64,000 nucleotides of DNA. Source: Apiotrichum sp. Y4204 (Eukaryota > Basidiomycota > Tremellomycetes > Trichosporonales > Trichosporonaceae). Under the pieces are notes generated by a model, which saw nothing but the letters and a program-made list of their open reading frames with translations, had not been told where the DNA came from and searched no databases. Location of the stretch: contig JAMYHL010000049.1 in assembly GCA_025531455.1 (NCBI GenBank), positions 124,001 to 188,000 on the forward strand, written 5' to 3'. Numbering within the stretch: the first letter of the stretch is position 1; each line of letters begins with the position of its first letter. Made by a program: the position numbers and the translations under genes. Of the stretch, positions 23,000-34,643 are shown in pieces.

Positions 23000-24826
23000 T
23001 GGACAACTTGATGAGAGATTCTGCAATGTAAGAGATGGAACGTAATGAGAAGAGATATTTTATGTCAAAACATGCGAATGACATGAGGTGAGGAATGTCA
23101 ATGTGGCTCTGGCGTGCTGTGTATGGGCTTCTGGCCACTGTCGAGCACTTGGCCGACGCCGATCATCAACGCAACCGGCGAGGTGCGCGAGGTATGTTAC
23201 AAGAAGCGAGGAACCGGGTCGACCCGATTCCGAAAAGCGACCCAAACCACAGCAAGAGAAGAGGGGGGTGACGACGCTGGCGATCTGATGAGACAAACTT
23301 ACACGTTTAGCAGACAGATCTACAGATGGGGAAGGGGGTGTTCCGTTGGAATTTTGGCAAAAGTTCGCAGTGAACTGGACAATCGAGCGCGGGTAAACTT
23401 GAGTGGGACAGGAGTGATAGTGATGCAGGGGTGTAAATAAAAGAGCGCCAAGGTGTCGTGAATAACAGCGTCGAGGAGGAGAGATAAGGTATTGCACTGG
23501 TTTGCGTGTGGACAGAGGTACCGATGACAGTCAAGAAGGCGATGAAGAGAGGTCGACCTCAGGCGAACTCAGGGTTTGTGATTGATGATGTGTGGCCAGA
23601 AGCTGATGGTGATCCGCAGATCCGCTGATGGTGACAAGCAACAGACTGGTGGGGAATGAGGGCGAGAAAAGGCGAGGAACACAAGAGACAACAGAGCCGC
23701 AAGGTGAGAGCCGAACCGTCTGAACAAGGAGCAATGGAGCGACGAGTGTGGTGGGGGATAAATTAGAACGATGATGAAATGAGATGAGATGGGATGGGAT
23801 GAAAGAGGAGAAGAGATGAGGAAAGGTCTATGTGGAATGCGTGTATCGTATGCGAGTGGACCTTCAGTTTTGCTCGACAGTTGGTAGTCGAGAGAAGGAG
23901 CTGGGAGTGGATGAGGAGGGAGAGGCGAGAAGAGGAGGGGGGGTCGTGGGTGGTGTTGGTGATTGACGACCGGGCGACGGCGGCGACGACGACGACGAAA
24001 CCACCGAAAGAAAGAACAGGACGCGCAGCGCAGAGCAAAGGCAGAGGCGGGCTGGCGGCAGGCGGGCAGGGCGGCAGACGGCAGGCGGCAAAGGGACGAG
24101 ACGAGAGCCGCAGCCACATCCAGTAAGTAGGGTGGGTTTTGGCTTTTGTGGTAGAGACAGGCATTCGGTCAGAGAGAAAAGAGTACGACACAACCCCCTG
24201 TCGAGCCAGGAACGGCCGTTTTCCCAAATCCTGTCCTTTTCCCTTCCCTCTGTCCGCTGTCCGCTGGCTGGGTTCTGTCTGTCGTTTGTCGTCCGAGGCG
24301 CCTAGGCCATGATAACCTCTCCTTGGTTCCCTTGCTGCCCTTTGTCTCCCTCCCATCCCGTCGTCTTCCAGACCACGCTAGCCCGACTCTGGGTCGACCA
24401 AAGGGACTCGCAACAAGTGGTCTGCACCCCCTCCGGGCCTGGTGCCGAGCCCCTGGGTCTTGACAACAAGCAGCTAACACTGCAGAACAAGAAAAGGGAA
24501 AAGGCACAACACCCACCGAAACCTAATAATATGGCCCGGATCCAAGCAACAGAACAAGAACAAGGATCAGACTCTGACACATCGAGCGTGTCTCTCCCAC
24601 TTGTCGTGTTCGCAGTTCGGACCCACTTGCCATTATTGTTACTAATAGCTCGCCGCAGCGGAAACCCTATCATTTATGCTCAGAGACAAGATTATGCGGA
24701 GATCATGTGGAGGTGGATGGGCCAAAGCCCCTTCCTTGTGTCCCGCCCGCTCAACCTAGCACGAATGGGATCCTGCGACAGAGACCGTGACAGGAAACAT
24801 CTTCGCCGCATGTCGCAGCACCACTT

Positions 24827-24842
24827 GAGATCTCGAGATCTC
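24827..24842. repeat. 16-bp perfect palindrome
   Basis: GAGATCTCGAGATCTC reads the same on both strands. Isolated in the gene-poor region. Confidence 0.8.
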
Positions 24843-26316
24843 GGGCTCTTTGCGCGGATGTGTGGAAGTTGGCGGCGAACAAGACCAGGGCAAGAGCGGG
24901 AACCACAACAAAGTTTCACCTAAACATGAATCAGTCGTCTCCTGTGGACAGGACCCAAACCTAGTCCTCACGACGAGGGCCTAGTTGGGATCCCAGTGCT
25001 TGGACCATCATGGGAAGAGAACAGAACCCTGCAACAACAGGCCCCAGGGCACACACCACCCGTTATCTCGTGAGCGATGTGGCGTGCGTTACCACGCTCT
25101 GCATTGAATTGCAACGAGGCATGCGGCAACGCGGCAGGGTACGAGCTATTACGCCTGCAGGGAATCCATGTCCCACAAGTGTGTGCTGTGTAGCATGGAC
25201 AAGCCCCAGTCAGTCGGTGTGGGTGGCGCATCACGGTATAACGGAATCTCATTTGAGTATATTAAACCTTGGGGCCAAGGAGTAGTATCGAAAGGATGCT
25301 ATTTGGCGGCATGATATCCGAGCCCACTCCGGTCCAAGACCGACGGGGCCGAAAGAGAAATTAAGGTGCGGTACAACCCCCTACGAGCCGGTGGCGCCAA
25401 TGGTGACACAAAGCCGGGACCTCGCTTACTCCATTCTCTTGAGCTTAAACTGGTCGAAATCGAAAACCAAGTCACCGGGTCGACTGGGAATGACGGGAAT
25501 CAGATCAGGATGAGTGGCCCAGTTGTGGCCCACTGGCGGTAGCCTATAGTTGACCAGCGGTGGAGCCACGCAGGCCGCACCAGCCACGGGGCGTCTAGAC
25601 GACGACCAGAGTACAAGAGATCCGATCAAACGATCTGATTGCCAGTAGTAGGCCCACATGGGCAACGAATGACAACAAACGGATGGGACGCGGGTGGCGG
25701 GTGAGGTCAGAACTGTGCACAATGCCGACATGCGTCTCCCAATGTCAGCCGACCCGCAGGCAAGCAGGCCCCGTTTACATCACAAGTACGCTAGGCTACG
25801 CTTCTTGACCTTCTGTGAACTCGGTCTGGTACGGATTATGTGGCGTCTGTCGATCTGATTGACGACTACAAGTGGATTACTTCAAGCTTTGGGCTACACG
25901 ACAGGCAGTTATTCCGGCACCGTGCCGGCATGTGTTGGAAGAGCTCAGGGATGCCGAGACCCCAGTGCTGCGGTCTCGTGCCGGTTGTCGGTTGAGTAAT
26001 ATATGTAATTCAACGTTACTTTGGACTGGGGTCTGCCTGAGCCTAATTCTTGCAACCTGAAGCAACAGTATCCACGGCCCAGGGGCCAGAGGCGAGATGG
26101 GCTTAGTAAAGGGAAATAGGGGGTTTCAAAACAACCCGATGACAGAGTGGTTTCCTCCCCGTACAAGAATAAGGTCGGGACACAAATGGACTTGGAGCAT
26201 CGACAGAATGTCCCCAGGGCCCAGGGGGTAGCAACAACAGCGGCGGCAGCAGCTTGTTTCGACAGTCACTGAGAAAGCGGGGCGAGAGGGTGGTTGGAGC
26301 ACCATATCACCAGACA

Positions 26317-26346
26317 AGAGTACCAGCGTACCGGAGTACCAGAGTA
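26317..26346. repeat. short tandem repeat of about 10 bp
   Basis: Three imperfect units built on 'AGTACC(A/G)G' follow each other, ending in AGAGTA. Confidence 0.6.
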
Positions 26347-28896
26347 TGTTGGGCCCTGACCCACAAACCAGTATCGGGTCGTTTGGGGGTGTAACGCAAC
26401 AAAACATCACAACAAGTCACCTGTCTGCCCCCATGTCTGGGGACGATCTGTGCCCCGAGGCCCCGATGCGATGGTTCATGCTGGGCCGTCGTGCCGTCCT
26501 TTCTGTGTTGCTCGCGCAGGTCCCATGCTCCCCCTTTGTGTCCCTGTGCGCCCTTCCATCCTTCTGTGGACCTCTGGATAGCTGGATACCTGAGAGAGTA
26601 TGAGATCTTTTGTCCCTGGCCTTCCTCGCCTGTTCTGGTGTCCCGCAGCCCTGTACAAGCTGTACAGAGTCTGTCGCTCGTGGTCTGTCGCCAACAGGTG
26701 AATCCCGGGACAAGTGGCCTTTGAAAAGGGATTTGTCCGCGGATCAAAAATAGGGGCAAATCATCCGCAGATCACCAAAGGAAGGGGCCACTAGTGAGCT
26801 AGTGACGGAGATTGTGGATGATCAAACGCATTGGCTCGGTGTTCCCCTTGCATTCGCAGGTTCGAGCCCCTTGCCTTTTCCCTTCCTTTGCATGGCCTGC
26901 ACCGCGTGTCGGGGGCGATTAAGCATCGATCCATGACGATGTCACGATGTATGCACCATTCTGCACCACTTCCCCCGACACCCGCCTTGGAACTGGACAG
27001 GTCGGCTGACCGCAAGACAACAGGTACGGGAGGGTCGCAGCGTTGCACGAGCATTGCACGCCTGAACTCTTGGCTCCCTTCTCCGCTTTGGTATCGGGCC
27101 CTGGGATCTCTCAACCCAAAGGGGCATCTGGTATAGAGTTTGTGCTCGATACTCGACCCCAGGGCAACACAATCTCGAAACCGGTCGTTACCACTCCAAC
27201 CTGTGGAGCTGTTCCTGTGCTTACCTCAGGCCGCTGTGCGATCTTGGACCGTAAAAGTTCTAACGACAGTAGAGAACCCGAACTTGAGCGAGCTGGGCTA
27301 CACTCTACTGGGCGGGATTGCTCAATGGTTGACCGACACAGGCGTTGCGATGAGAAGGCCGGCCAGATCCGGCCTAAACACTAACCCAAACCTGACACAA
27401 CTGCGGATGCGCGTGAAGCTGAGATATACTGATACGTTCCCATAACCAACCAGATGGCTAGCGTTGGAGACTTGGACAGGGTTGTGTCGGCAACGTATCC
27501 CCGTTCTGCTGCGTGTCTGTTACGTGTGTGGTCGTTATGGGCTGCACCGGCGAGCATCAGCCGCCAATGACAGTTCGCAGAGTCCCAGCGAACGGGCCCC
27601 TGAGGTTTCCAGCAGTCGTAACGTGTGTCCGACGTTGCCAACCAACGACCTGCCATCAGCGCCCAGTGCATTAGCAGCAAGACAACGTTCATCATACAAC
27701 GTTCCTGATGATCAACGACCCCAGCCGCCTGTCTCGTCACATAAATAATAAGAGTGGACTGGCGAGGTGTGTTTGAAACCGAAGTCGTTCCCACCGACCC
27801 AACAGTACCGTGTACGACGAACTCAAGAGCACTAAGTACTGGCGCGAAGACTGAATTGGGATATGGTTTTGCGTTAGGACCATCTCTGCGCGATCCCTTC
27901 GGCCCGGAGGGGGGATAATGCCCACATGTTGACGTACTCCGGTGATCTGGATTGGCGGGCCTGGTCGAAGCGTCGAGCCGGGCTGGTACAAACCTTATTT
28001 TCTGTGCCAGACTCCTGAATGTGGCCCTGTCACCCTCACCGCCCTGGTCCCAATAAGACTAATGGATATGTCTCCGTGGTGGCTCATTGTCAGGCGACAC
28101 ACCTGCTGAATCTGCTGAATCTGGATTGTCGGGAAGCCAGAAAGCTTTTCCGTGGCCCAGGACCTGGGATTTTTGGAGCTTTCTGTCGGTTTCGCTAGTT
28201 TCGGTGTGCGAGCCCTCAGGTTGTCTCCGTCCTCACGCTATGTCTCCCGCACCACACGGTTGTCGCGAAGTGGTGAGTTAAGGTTTGGGCGTTTGGGCCC
28301 TTGGGTCACCGCAAGCATGGTACCACCACGCCACTTCCGCTTCCAGGATCCAGGACTCAGGACAAACGTATGAGAGCCCATGGCGACAACTCGCATGGTG
28401 GGCGAATGGTTCTCCGAGCGTACGTGAGCATTCGAGAAACCCTCGGAGGGCTGCATATCCGTTACACAAAAAACTCGGTTACGAGCGTGAGTTTCGGACT
28501 CAAGGGCTGCGTACACGCAGATTCTATTGTTGCTTCCAGAAGTCTACGGTTTTACGTTTCCAAATCACTAGCAGTCGCACTCTCCATCTCATTCTGGTAG
28601 GACCGAAATCACACACCCTGTACCCCAAACAAATGTGTCCGTGACCGAGGTTCCCGTCCCAATCCCACAACTCATTCCCATGTCCCATAACGCTGGGGAC
28701 GACGGGACCGGAAGTCGGCCCAGCAACAAGGAACATGGTGGAACATGGTCCTGTTTTGTCCTTCGCCGCAGACTTGCCCTGCAGATCCGCATGCCGTGAT
28801 GCGGCGCATTGCGCTCCCGTCTGACACCCTCCTTTGATCCTTTGCCTACTTACACTTGCGCTTGCTTGATTTCCCACCCGCGGGGCATAATGTGGC

Positions 28897-28920
28897 GCCA
28901 CCGCCACCGCCACCGCCACC
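28897..28920. repeat. (GCCACC)4 tandem repeat
   Basis: Four exact 6-bp units in the gene-poor region. Not part of a recognisable coding frame. Confidence 0.8.
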
Positions 28921-30378
28921 CCGATGCTGTCGGGCAAAGAGGAGACTAAATCGAGCGTACCAGAAGATTGGACCAAGATGCCCGGACTCACAGCCTGTCA
29001 TCCGCTACTCCACGCGTTGCGTGAGCTCAGACTGCAAGCATAAAACTGCGTTCGTGCAATCTCGTTGACTGCTGCCTACCGACCACCTTGATACCATATT
29101 GCCGTCTTCGTCCTTCAGTGCGTGGCCTCCCGGCAACTCACGTAACGATGCCAGCTCTGTCCAACCCTGATTCCGACAACGCCTGTGTCTCAGTTTGCAA
29201 ATCGTATACCGGTTGTCTCAATAATAAATAGCTGCTCGCAGTCCAAGTCCCACTCAGCCCAGCTGCACGCGCGCCAGCGCCCGGGATGACGACTCCCCCA
29301 TGGCCCCAACCCAGACTCTCGGTGCCGGTGGCGTGAACCTTAATTGTTTTGGCAGTGCCTCGAGATAGAGCCAGTTCCGGGCGTCCGAGTCCAGGCACCA
29401 CAGACGCACTAGTCTCACCAGTACACGAGTCCGACAGGTACCCTGCACCCCGCACGCGAGATCCCGTGTTGGACGTGACAGAAAGGGCAACTGCTGTGTA
29501 CATATTGAACATCTGGCTATACTGTATCTAGAACAACTGCACTTTTGTCTGCGTTAGTGGCACAACGACTGGTGCCCCGTCACCTATGACCCTCTAGATG
29601 GTTGGTACAGCCTATTCAAAGCGTCACGTGCTCGTTGCGACTGGGGGTTCATCTGAGGTTTAACCACTTGAGTAACGGAAATGCTGTGTACACGCAGAGA
29701 TTCCAGTGTGGCTCATCAGGCAGCGCCATGTATAGTGGGGCTGAGATCATCCGCAGTCCCGACTACAAGAGAATTTCGGATCTCTCTGTACGTTCTGAAT
29801 GGCGGCGGACGCTATGGACCGTAGCGTGCGTGTGACGGCCCGCTGGGTATCTGTGTGCGCGGCGAGGACTGGCTGACCTTTCCAAGGTCCTGACAGCGCC
29901 TTCCAAGACGTACAAAGCCACCTTGGACGTTCTGGCCCCCTTCCACGGATCGCATCAGCCACCTTCCTTGTGAGTACGGTATTGTTGTCCCCTCAGAATT
30001 TTAAGGACTTGACAGCTAGTTCACGAAAACAGAGCCCAGACCCCTTCGGGGCATATAAGGTGCGAGTTCCTTGTACTGTACCGGAGGACGATAGTTGGTT
30101 TCTCTAGCGCAACTCTCCCATGTTACCAGTTCCTGGTTGAAACCAAAACAGCAGGAAGCGCTTACAAGGACCAGTTGAATAGTGATCTGCCTTCACGAAA
30201 CGTCGAGTTAAGTGCATTCATACAGGCGCCGTAATACATTGCGTTCCCCCATGCATGATTCTGATTGCTTCGATAGCCTGCGATTGCGCCAACGTACTTT
30301 TATCCAATGTCGCCTTTCTCCATAAGTCAACAAGGGGTGACACTCTCACCTCTCCCAATTCATACGTGGATCTTCTGC

Positions 30379-32139
30379 CTATGCTTCCAGCCCAACCCAG
30401 CTGCCGTCGAGGCCACTGCTGTCGGCCGAGCTCTGATTCGTGCCAGTCGTGTGAATTGACGACGCAAGGTCCTCTCCACCCTCGTGGTCCGACGACGAGG
30501 TGCTCCGCGACGTGCTGGCGCTACGAGACGCAAAGGCCTTGGGAGGCGGGGGTGGTGCAGGGCCCGTCTCGGAGGGAAGTGGGGGAAGAAGCGCTGTCAC
30601 ACGAGGGAGGACGCGTGCGGGAAGCAGGGAAAGCGTCGTGGGCAGCCATGAGCGTTGGCCCAAGTAGAAGTTGGAACCGCAGCGAGACTTGACGATCGAG
30701 AGGAAGCGCGACTCGAATGCGCCGTAGTCCTGAGCTGCTGTGCCGACACCGAACGTGTAAAGAACCCGGCGATAGACAGACGAAACCCCTCCCACGATCA
30801 TGTCGCGCAAGAGCGACAAGGTTGCCGTGGGTGTCGTTGCTGCCTCACGCAGACGCTGGCGGGCCAATTCGCGGCGCGAAAGAGCACGGCTCTCAGTGAT
30901 AATTGCTGGGAGCGATGGGAGAGTCACCTGGCCGATGTAGACCGACACAACACGGGCGTTGGAGGACGCCGCGAGGTTCGCCGCAAGAAGCTTGTGGTTC
31001 CTGGAAAGCACTTGAGACGCGAAAGTATCGGGAGACGTAAGGACGGAAGTGGCTGGGTAAAGTGTTATGAGCTTAGGTGTCTTTCCGTCCAAACCAGGAG
31101 CGACTAGTGTTGGGAGAGCCGGGAGAGCACCAGGTTGGACGGGCGGTGACGGGTTGAGAGGGTACATGGAAACGAAAGCGTGAATGTGGGGGAGATGAGA
31201 CGGTTGCGGGTTGTATGGGTCACCTGCGGCGTATCCCCCTCCACGCCCCGAACCAGGAGCCGCAAAGCGGAGCGTGAGTGTGGCCAGAAGTGAACGGTGG
31301 AAAGGAGGGAAAGTCGCAGGGTCCTCTGGGTCGTAGATGAGAACGCGGAGCGCCGACTTCTCAGCGAGGCCCGAAAGGCGGCGCTCGACCGCTTCCGCCT
31401 CTTTCACGTGCGGGACGGCAATCAGCACAACGTAGCCAGCCTTGAGGAGCGACGCCGCAAGGGGAACGAGGAGAGGCGGGGTGTTAGACGGAGCAAGGAT
31501 GACTGCAGGTGAGCGTGGATCAAAGGATTCAGTTCAGTGTCAACGTACCAACGGCCTCCTTGAGCATGCCATCCTCAACGACACCCCTCGTGCCGAACCG
31601 GCGCCTGAGCCGCCACTCCTTTGCGTACGGCGCGAACGGACCCACACCGGAGATGACACCGGCGGTGCCGACACCGACGGTCAAGGCAACGGCAAAGCCA
31701 GCTGAGCACACCAGAGGGTGCGAACGCACAAGCGTTCCGGCACGAGTGCACGCCCTACTCGTCAGGGATGGCGGGGGAGGGGGAGGCGGCAGCGGCGCTG
31801 CAGCCTCTTTCCCTCCGAAAGGCGGGAAAGGAATTGAGATGGAGGGAGGGCCGTGCATGCTGAGCGAATCGACTGAGGGTTAGCCTGGGTATAATGAGGA
31901 TGTTATGGTGGTCAGGAAGGCGCAGTGACCTCTGCCCATCGGGTGACGGCGTCCATTGAGCAAAATGGCACTGGCTATTGTATGCCACAGGGCATCGTCG
32001 AACATGACTCACATATCTCATTCGAGACGCGCTCGACGGTTTCCAGCATCTTGCCAGGCAGCTCCTGCAGGTTGGGCGGGACCTGGGCCTGGAGCCACTC
32101 CTCGAGCTGGTCGAGGACGGCGCCGAGGTCAAGCGGCAT
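30379..32139 (-). CDS. DUF1776 protein (Pbr1-like putative oxidoreductase)
   Basis: Three exons, 32013-32139, 31549-31872 and 30379-31502, joined by introns of 140 and 46 nt; 524 aa in total. It begins 'MPLDLGAVLDQLEEWLQAQV'. A proline-rich stretch and a hydrophobic segment ('GFAVALTVGVGTAGVISG') follow, probably a membrane anchor. Then comes a Rossmann-like section: 'VVILAPSNTPPLLVPLAASL', 'KAGYVVLIAV', 'LRVLIYDPEDPATFPPF'. This is the DUF1776 arrangement, a fungal short-chain-dehydrogenase-like family that includes yeast Pbr1, required for viability. The C-terminus is a Ser-rich low-complexity tail. Catalytic residues of a classical SDR are not obvious, so activity is uncertain. Confidence 0.8.
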
Positions 32140-33393
32140 GTTCGGTCCTGGCGGCGGGGGTGGCGGCGGCGGCGACGAGGTTAGCGGCGTCAGTGTGGTG
32201 AGGTCGGCGATGTGAGATGCGCGGGCTGTGGTTCGTGGATTGGAATGAGTGAGGTGGATGGAGCTCCGGACCTGGTTGGAAAGGTGAGACTGTGTGCTTG
32301 ACTACCGCCGCAGAAAGCCAGGAGAGCTGGGTGGCAATTCTGTGGGCTCAACAAAGGGCGAGTGGAGGTGATACGAGACTGGGTGAAAGAAGAATGACGA
32401 GACTGTCCGACAGGTCAAGATAACGAGTTTTGACCCCCGAAATATTCCTTGTCTCTCTCCAGACGAGGCGCGTGCAATGCCGATGTCGCAACGTGTGTTC
32501 CCCGATAATCAGGCGGTGTTGGAACGCGCGCTTGTGTCGTTGAAAGATGCCGGGTTGCGTGGATGTGGTGGTTGGTGGACAAAGGAGCCGAGCACACTGG
32601 CTTGCGTTGCCGAAGCGACTCGTGAGCTCGTGAGCTAGTGGTTGTGGGCTTGCGACCACGTTCACACCGTTGGCGGCTAGCTTGCTATTGCTTTGCCTGT
32701 GTATGCTTGGAGAGAGAGGTATGTTAGCGAGTGGAGACTTCGTCAGCTCGTCGGCCATCGGCACCATCCGGCCAGCCCCTCCCTCTCTCGATGGTGATCA
32801 CGAGATTCAGCAGCACCTGATCAGAACACTTGAGAAGATTACCGATTTGCCACTGATAAGCAACAAATAGTGGGAGCCATTCTTATAATGATGTGTATAT
32901 ATAAAGCGCCTACACCTCTTCGAGCACGGTGACGTAACGACCCTTTGTCCTGTGACGTCACAGCCCTCCAGGCCTCCAGGTGATTGACTGGTTGTCTGCG
33001 TATGGCCAACATGCCAGCATGAAGCCTGCCCAGCCTGAAGCTGAAGCTAGAAGCAGCACTGTGGTAGAGAACCGGGCGGGGAGATGACGTCTTGCTGATG
33101 CGCTTATGCCTTCTTGTCCACACACAACATGCAATGCAGAGCATCACACTCAGCCTGCGTAGTAGGCACAGAGAGAACAAGGGAGGGGTGCACGCGTCAC
33201 AACGCGGAGCAACCGCGCAACCGAGAGCATTCCCCACCCCTGCTGGCAGACACAACCCAGCTGCGAGCTTCCGATTATATATTAATCTCTTTTACCGGAC
33301 GACAGATTGCTTCAAGTCTTCCGCATCTACTCTTACCTCTATTAACATCTACTCGACTCGCTTTCTCGACACCCACCGACCCGCTTTTTCAAA
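32140..33393. other. intergenic, 1254 bp, divergent promoter
   Basis: Separates two divergent genes. It contains a TATATATAAA at about 32896 and a TATATATT at 33276, the latter roughly 115 nt before the plus-strand ATG. No ORF recognised. Confidence 0.5.
33276..33283 (+). promoter_or_regulatory. TATA-like element
   Basis: TATATATT about 115 nt upstream of the ATG at 33394, in an otherwise GC-richer context. Confidence 0.4.
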
Positions 33394-34357
33394 ATGGCAG
33401 AGAGACTCGCAGACAAGGCAGTGCAGGATGAGAAGGAGAACCCGTGAGTGTTGGATTCGCATCCCCCTGGACACAGAGCAGCCTGCGACGTGGAAACCCA
33501 TCGTGATATCCAGCCTTGCACCTTGACATCTGGTCTTCTCTTCGTCTCTCCATGGCTCGTTGGAGGATAAAGTACACTGGTTGAGCCTGGAGGTGCACGT
33601 CTTGCAGGGGAAAACTCGATTTTTTCGTCTGTTGGGAGATTATCGATGCTTTGCCCTTTTCAAGCTGCTCCAGCACACACTGACACGCAGCGCCTCGCTC
33701 TCCATGAACCCGGGCAAGAGCGTCCCCCGCAACAAGCCGCACGTCAAGCCGCCACTCAAGGATGTTCCCATGACGCGTCTGTAAGTCCCGAGGTCCCAGA
33801 ATGTCAAGTTCCCATCTCACACCAGCCTCACGTACCTCGTCGCGGGACTCGGTGTGCTCGCGGCCTTCTACATCTGGCGCGTGACCGTCTGGGCGTCCGA
33901 TGCCGGTGGATACTGGAACCTCATGACGGGCACGCGCGCGACCCCGGCCGCCATGAACCCCGGACAGCTCGCGCAGATGGCTGCCGACAGCGCGGTGAAG
34001 GAGCAGGAGAAGGCGGGTGCGGGTGCGGGTGGTGCCCGGAAGGGCAAGGCCGGCGGGAAGAAGGAGGTAGGTACAGTGCATCTCACACGGTCTGCGCTCC
34101 AGGCCTCTTCTACGAACTTTGCTCACGCTCAGTCTATCGAGTCCCAGATTACGCGCTTGGCCGACGCTCTCGGCATCTCACCCGCGGACCTCACCTCCGC
34201 CATTCGTCCCTTCCTCGACCCGACGGTGCCGAACCCCAATGACCCCGCTGCGGCTGCGGCGGCTGCTGCTGCGGCGGCTGGTGCCGAGGCAGCCAAGGAC
34301 GACCATGACGGCGAGCCTGGGCTGCTCGGAGTCGTGGGTGAGATGGTGCTTGATTAA
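33394..34357 (+). CDS. small single-pass membrane protein, unknown
   Basis: Exons 33394-33443, 33691-33780 and 33826-34357, with introns 33444-33690 (247 nt) and 33781-33825. A further frame-preserving intron is likely at about 34066-34131 (GTAGGT...GCTCAG). The protein starts 'MAERLADKAVQDEKENP', continues with a basic, proline-containing section ('KSVPRNKPHVKPPLKDVP') and one hydrophobic helix 'LTYLVAGLGVLAAFYIW'. A Lys/Gly/Ala-rich linker, an amphipathic 'ESQITRLADALGISPADL' and an alanine run ending 'GVVGEMVLD' complete it. Roughly 200 aa. I do not recognise the family. The basic N-terminus before the helix is consistent with an ER or outer-mitochondrial-membrane anchor, but that is inference. 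Confidence 0.7.
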
Positions 34358-34643
34358 GATGGGATTCGGGCGTCATCTGCGGACATGCGGCAGCAGCCTT
34401 CGTGAGCGCGAGCCGATGTGGGCAAGGCGCAGTCGTATGGGAAAGAAGAATGTAAAGGCGTATGACTACTTGATGCGGGCACGATAGTTGACGGTGCTGA
34501 GCAATGACACGACGTTCCAACATGCATCATACAATACCGTGATCCCCTGATGCATGCATGCTGGTTGACAGGACTACAATGGAACTAAGGAATACAAACA
34601 CTCGTGGTTCTGACAGAAACTTCCCACATATCATCATCGTGGT

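Larger units (their letters stand above)
23000..30378. other. gene-poor region, 7.4 kb
   Basis: The longest empty stretch of the window, between the velvet start and the DUF1776 stop. Open frames here reach about 200 codons (24309-24923) but lack splice-linked partners or recognisable motifs. The first 1.2 kb (about 23450-24150) is purine-rich on the plus strand, i.e. C/T-rich in the sense of the velvet gene, as expected of a long promoter or 5' UTR. The rest is mixed sequence with a few small repeats and no intact transposon, tRNA or rRNA. Confidence 0.6.

Noticed and set aside
25426..25731. 101-codon minus-strand frame ending 'GDLVFDFDQFKLKRME'
   Set aside because: The ending looks protein-like, but there is no support up- or downstream and no family match.
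26800..26890. Possible tRNA: GGTTCGAGCCC resembles a B box
   Set aside because: The T-stem does not pair properly, no matching A box or anticodon arm at correct spacing, and no acceptor stem can be formed.
23000..30378. Hidden retrotransposon or DNA transposon in the gene-poor region
   Set aside because: No reverse transcriptase, integrase or transposase motif in any frame and no convincing terminal repeats or target-site duplications found by eye.
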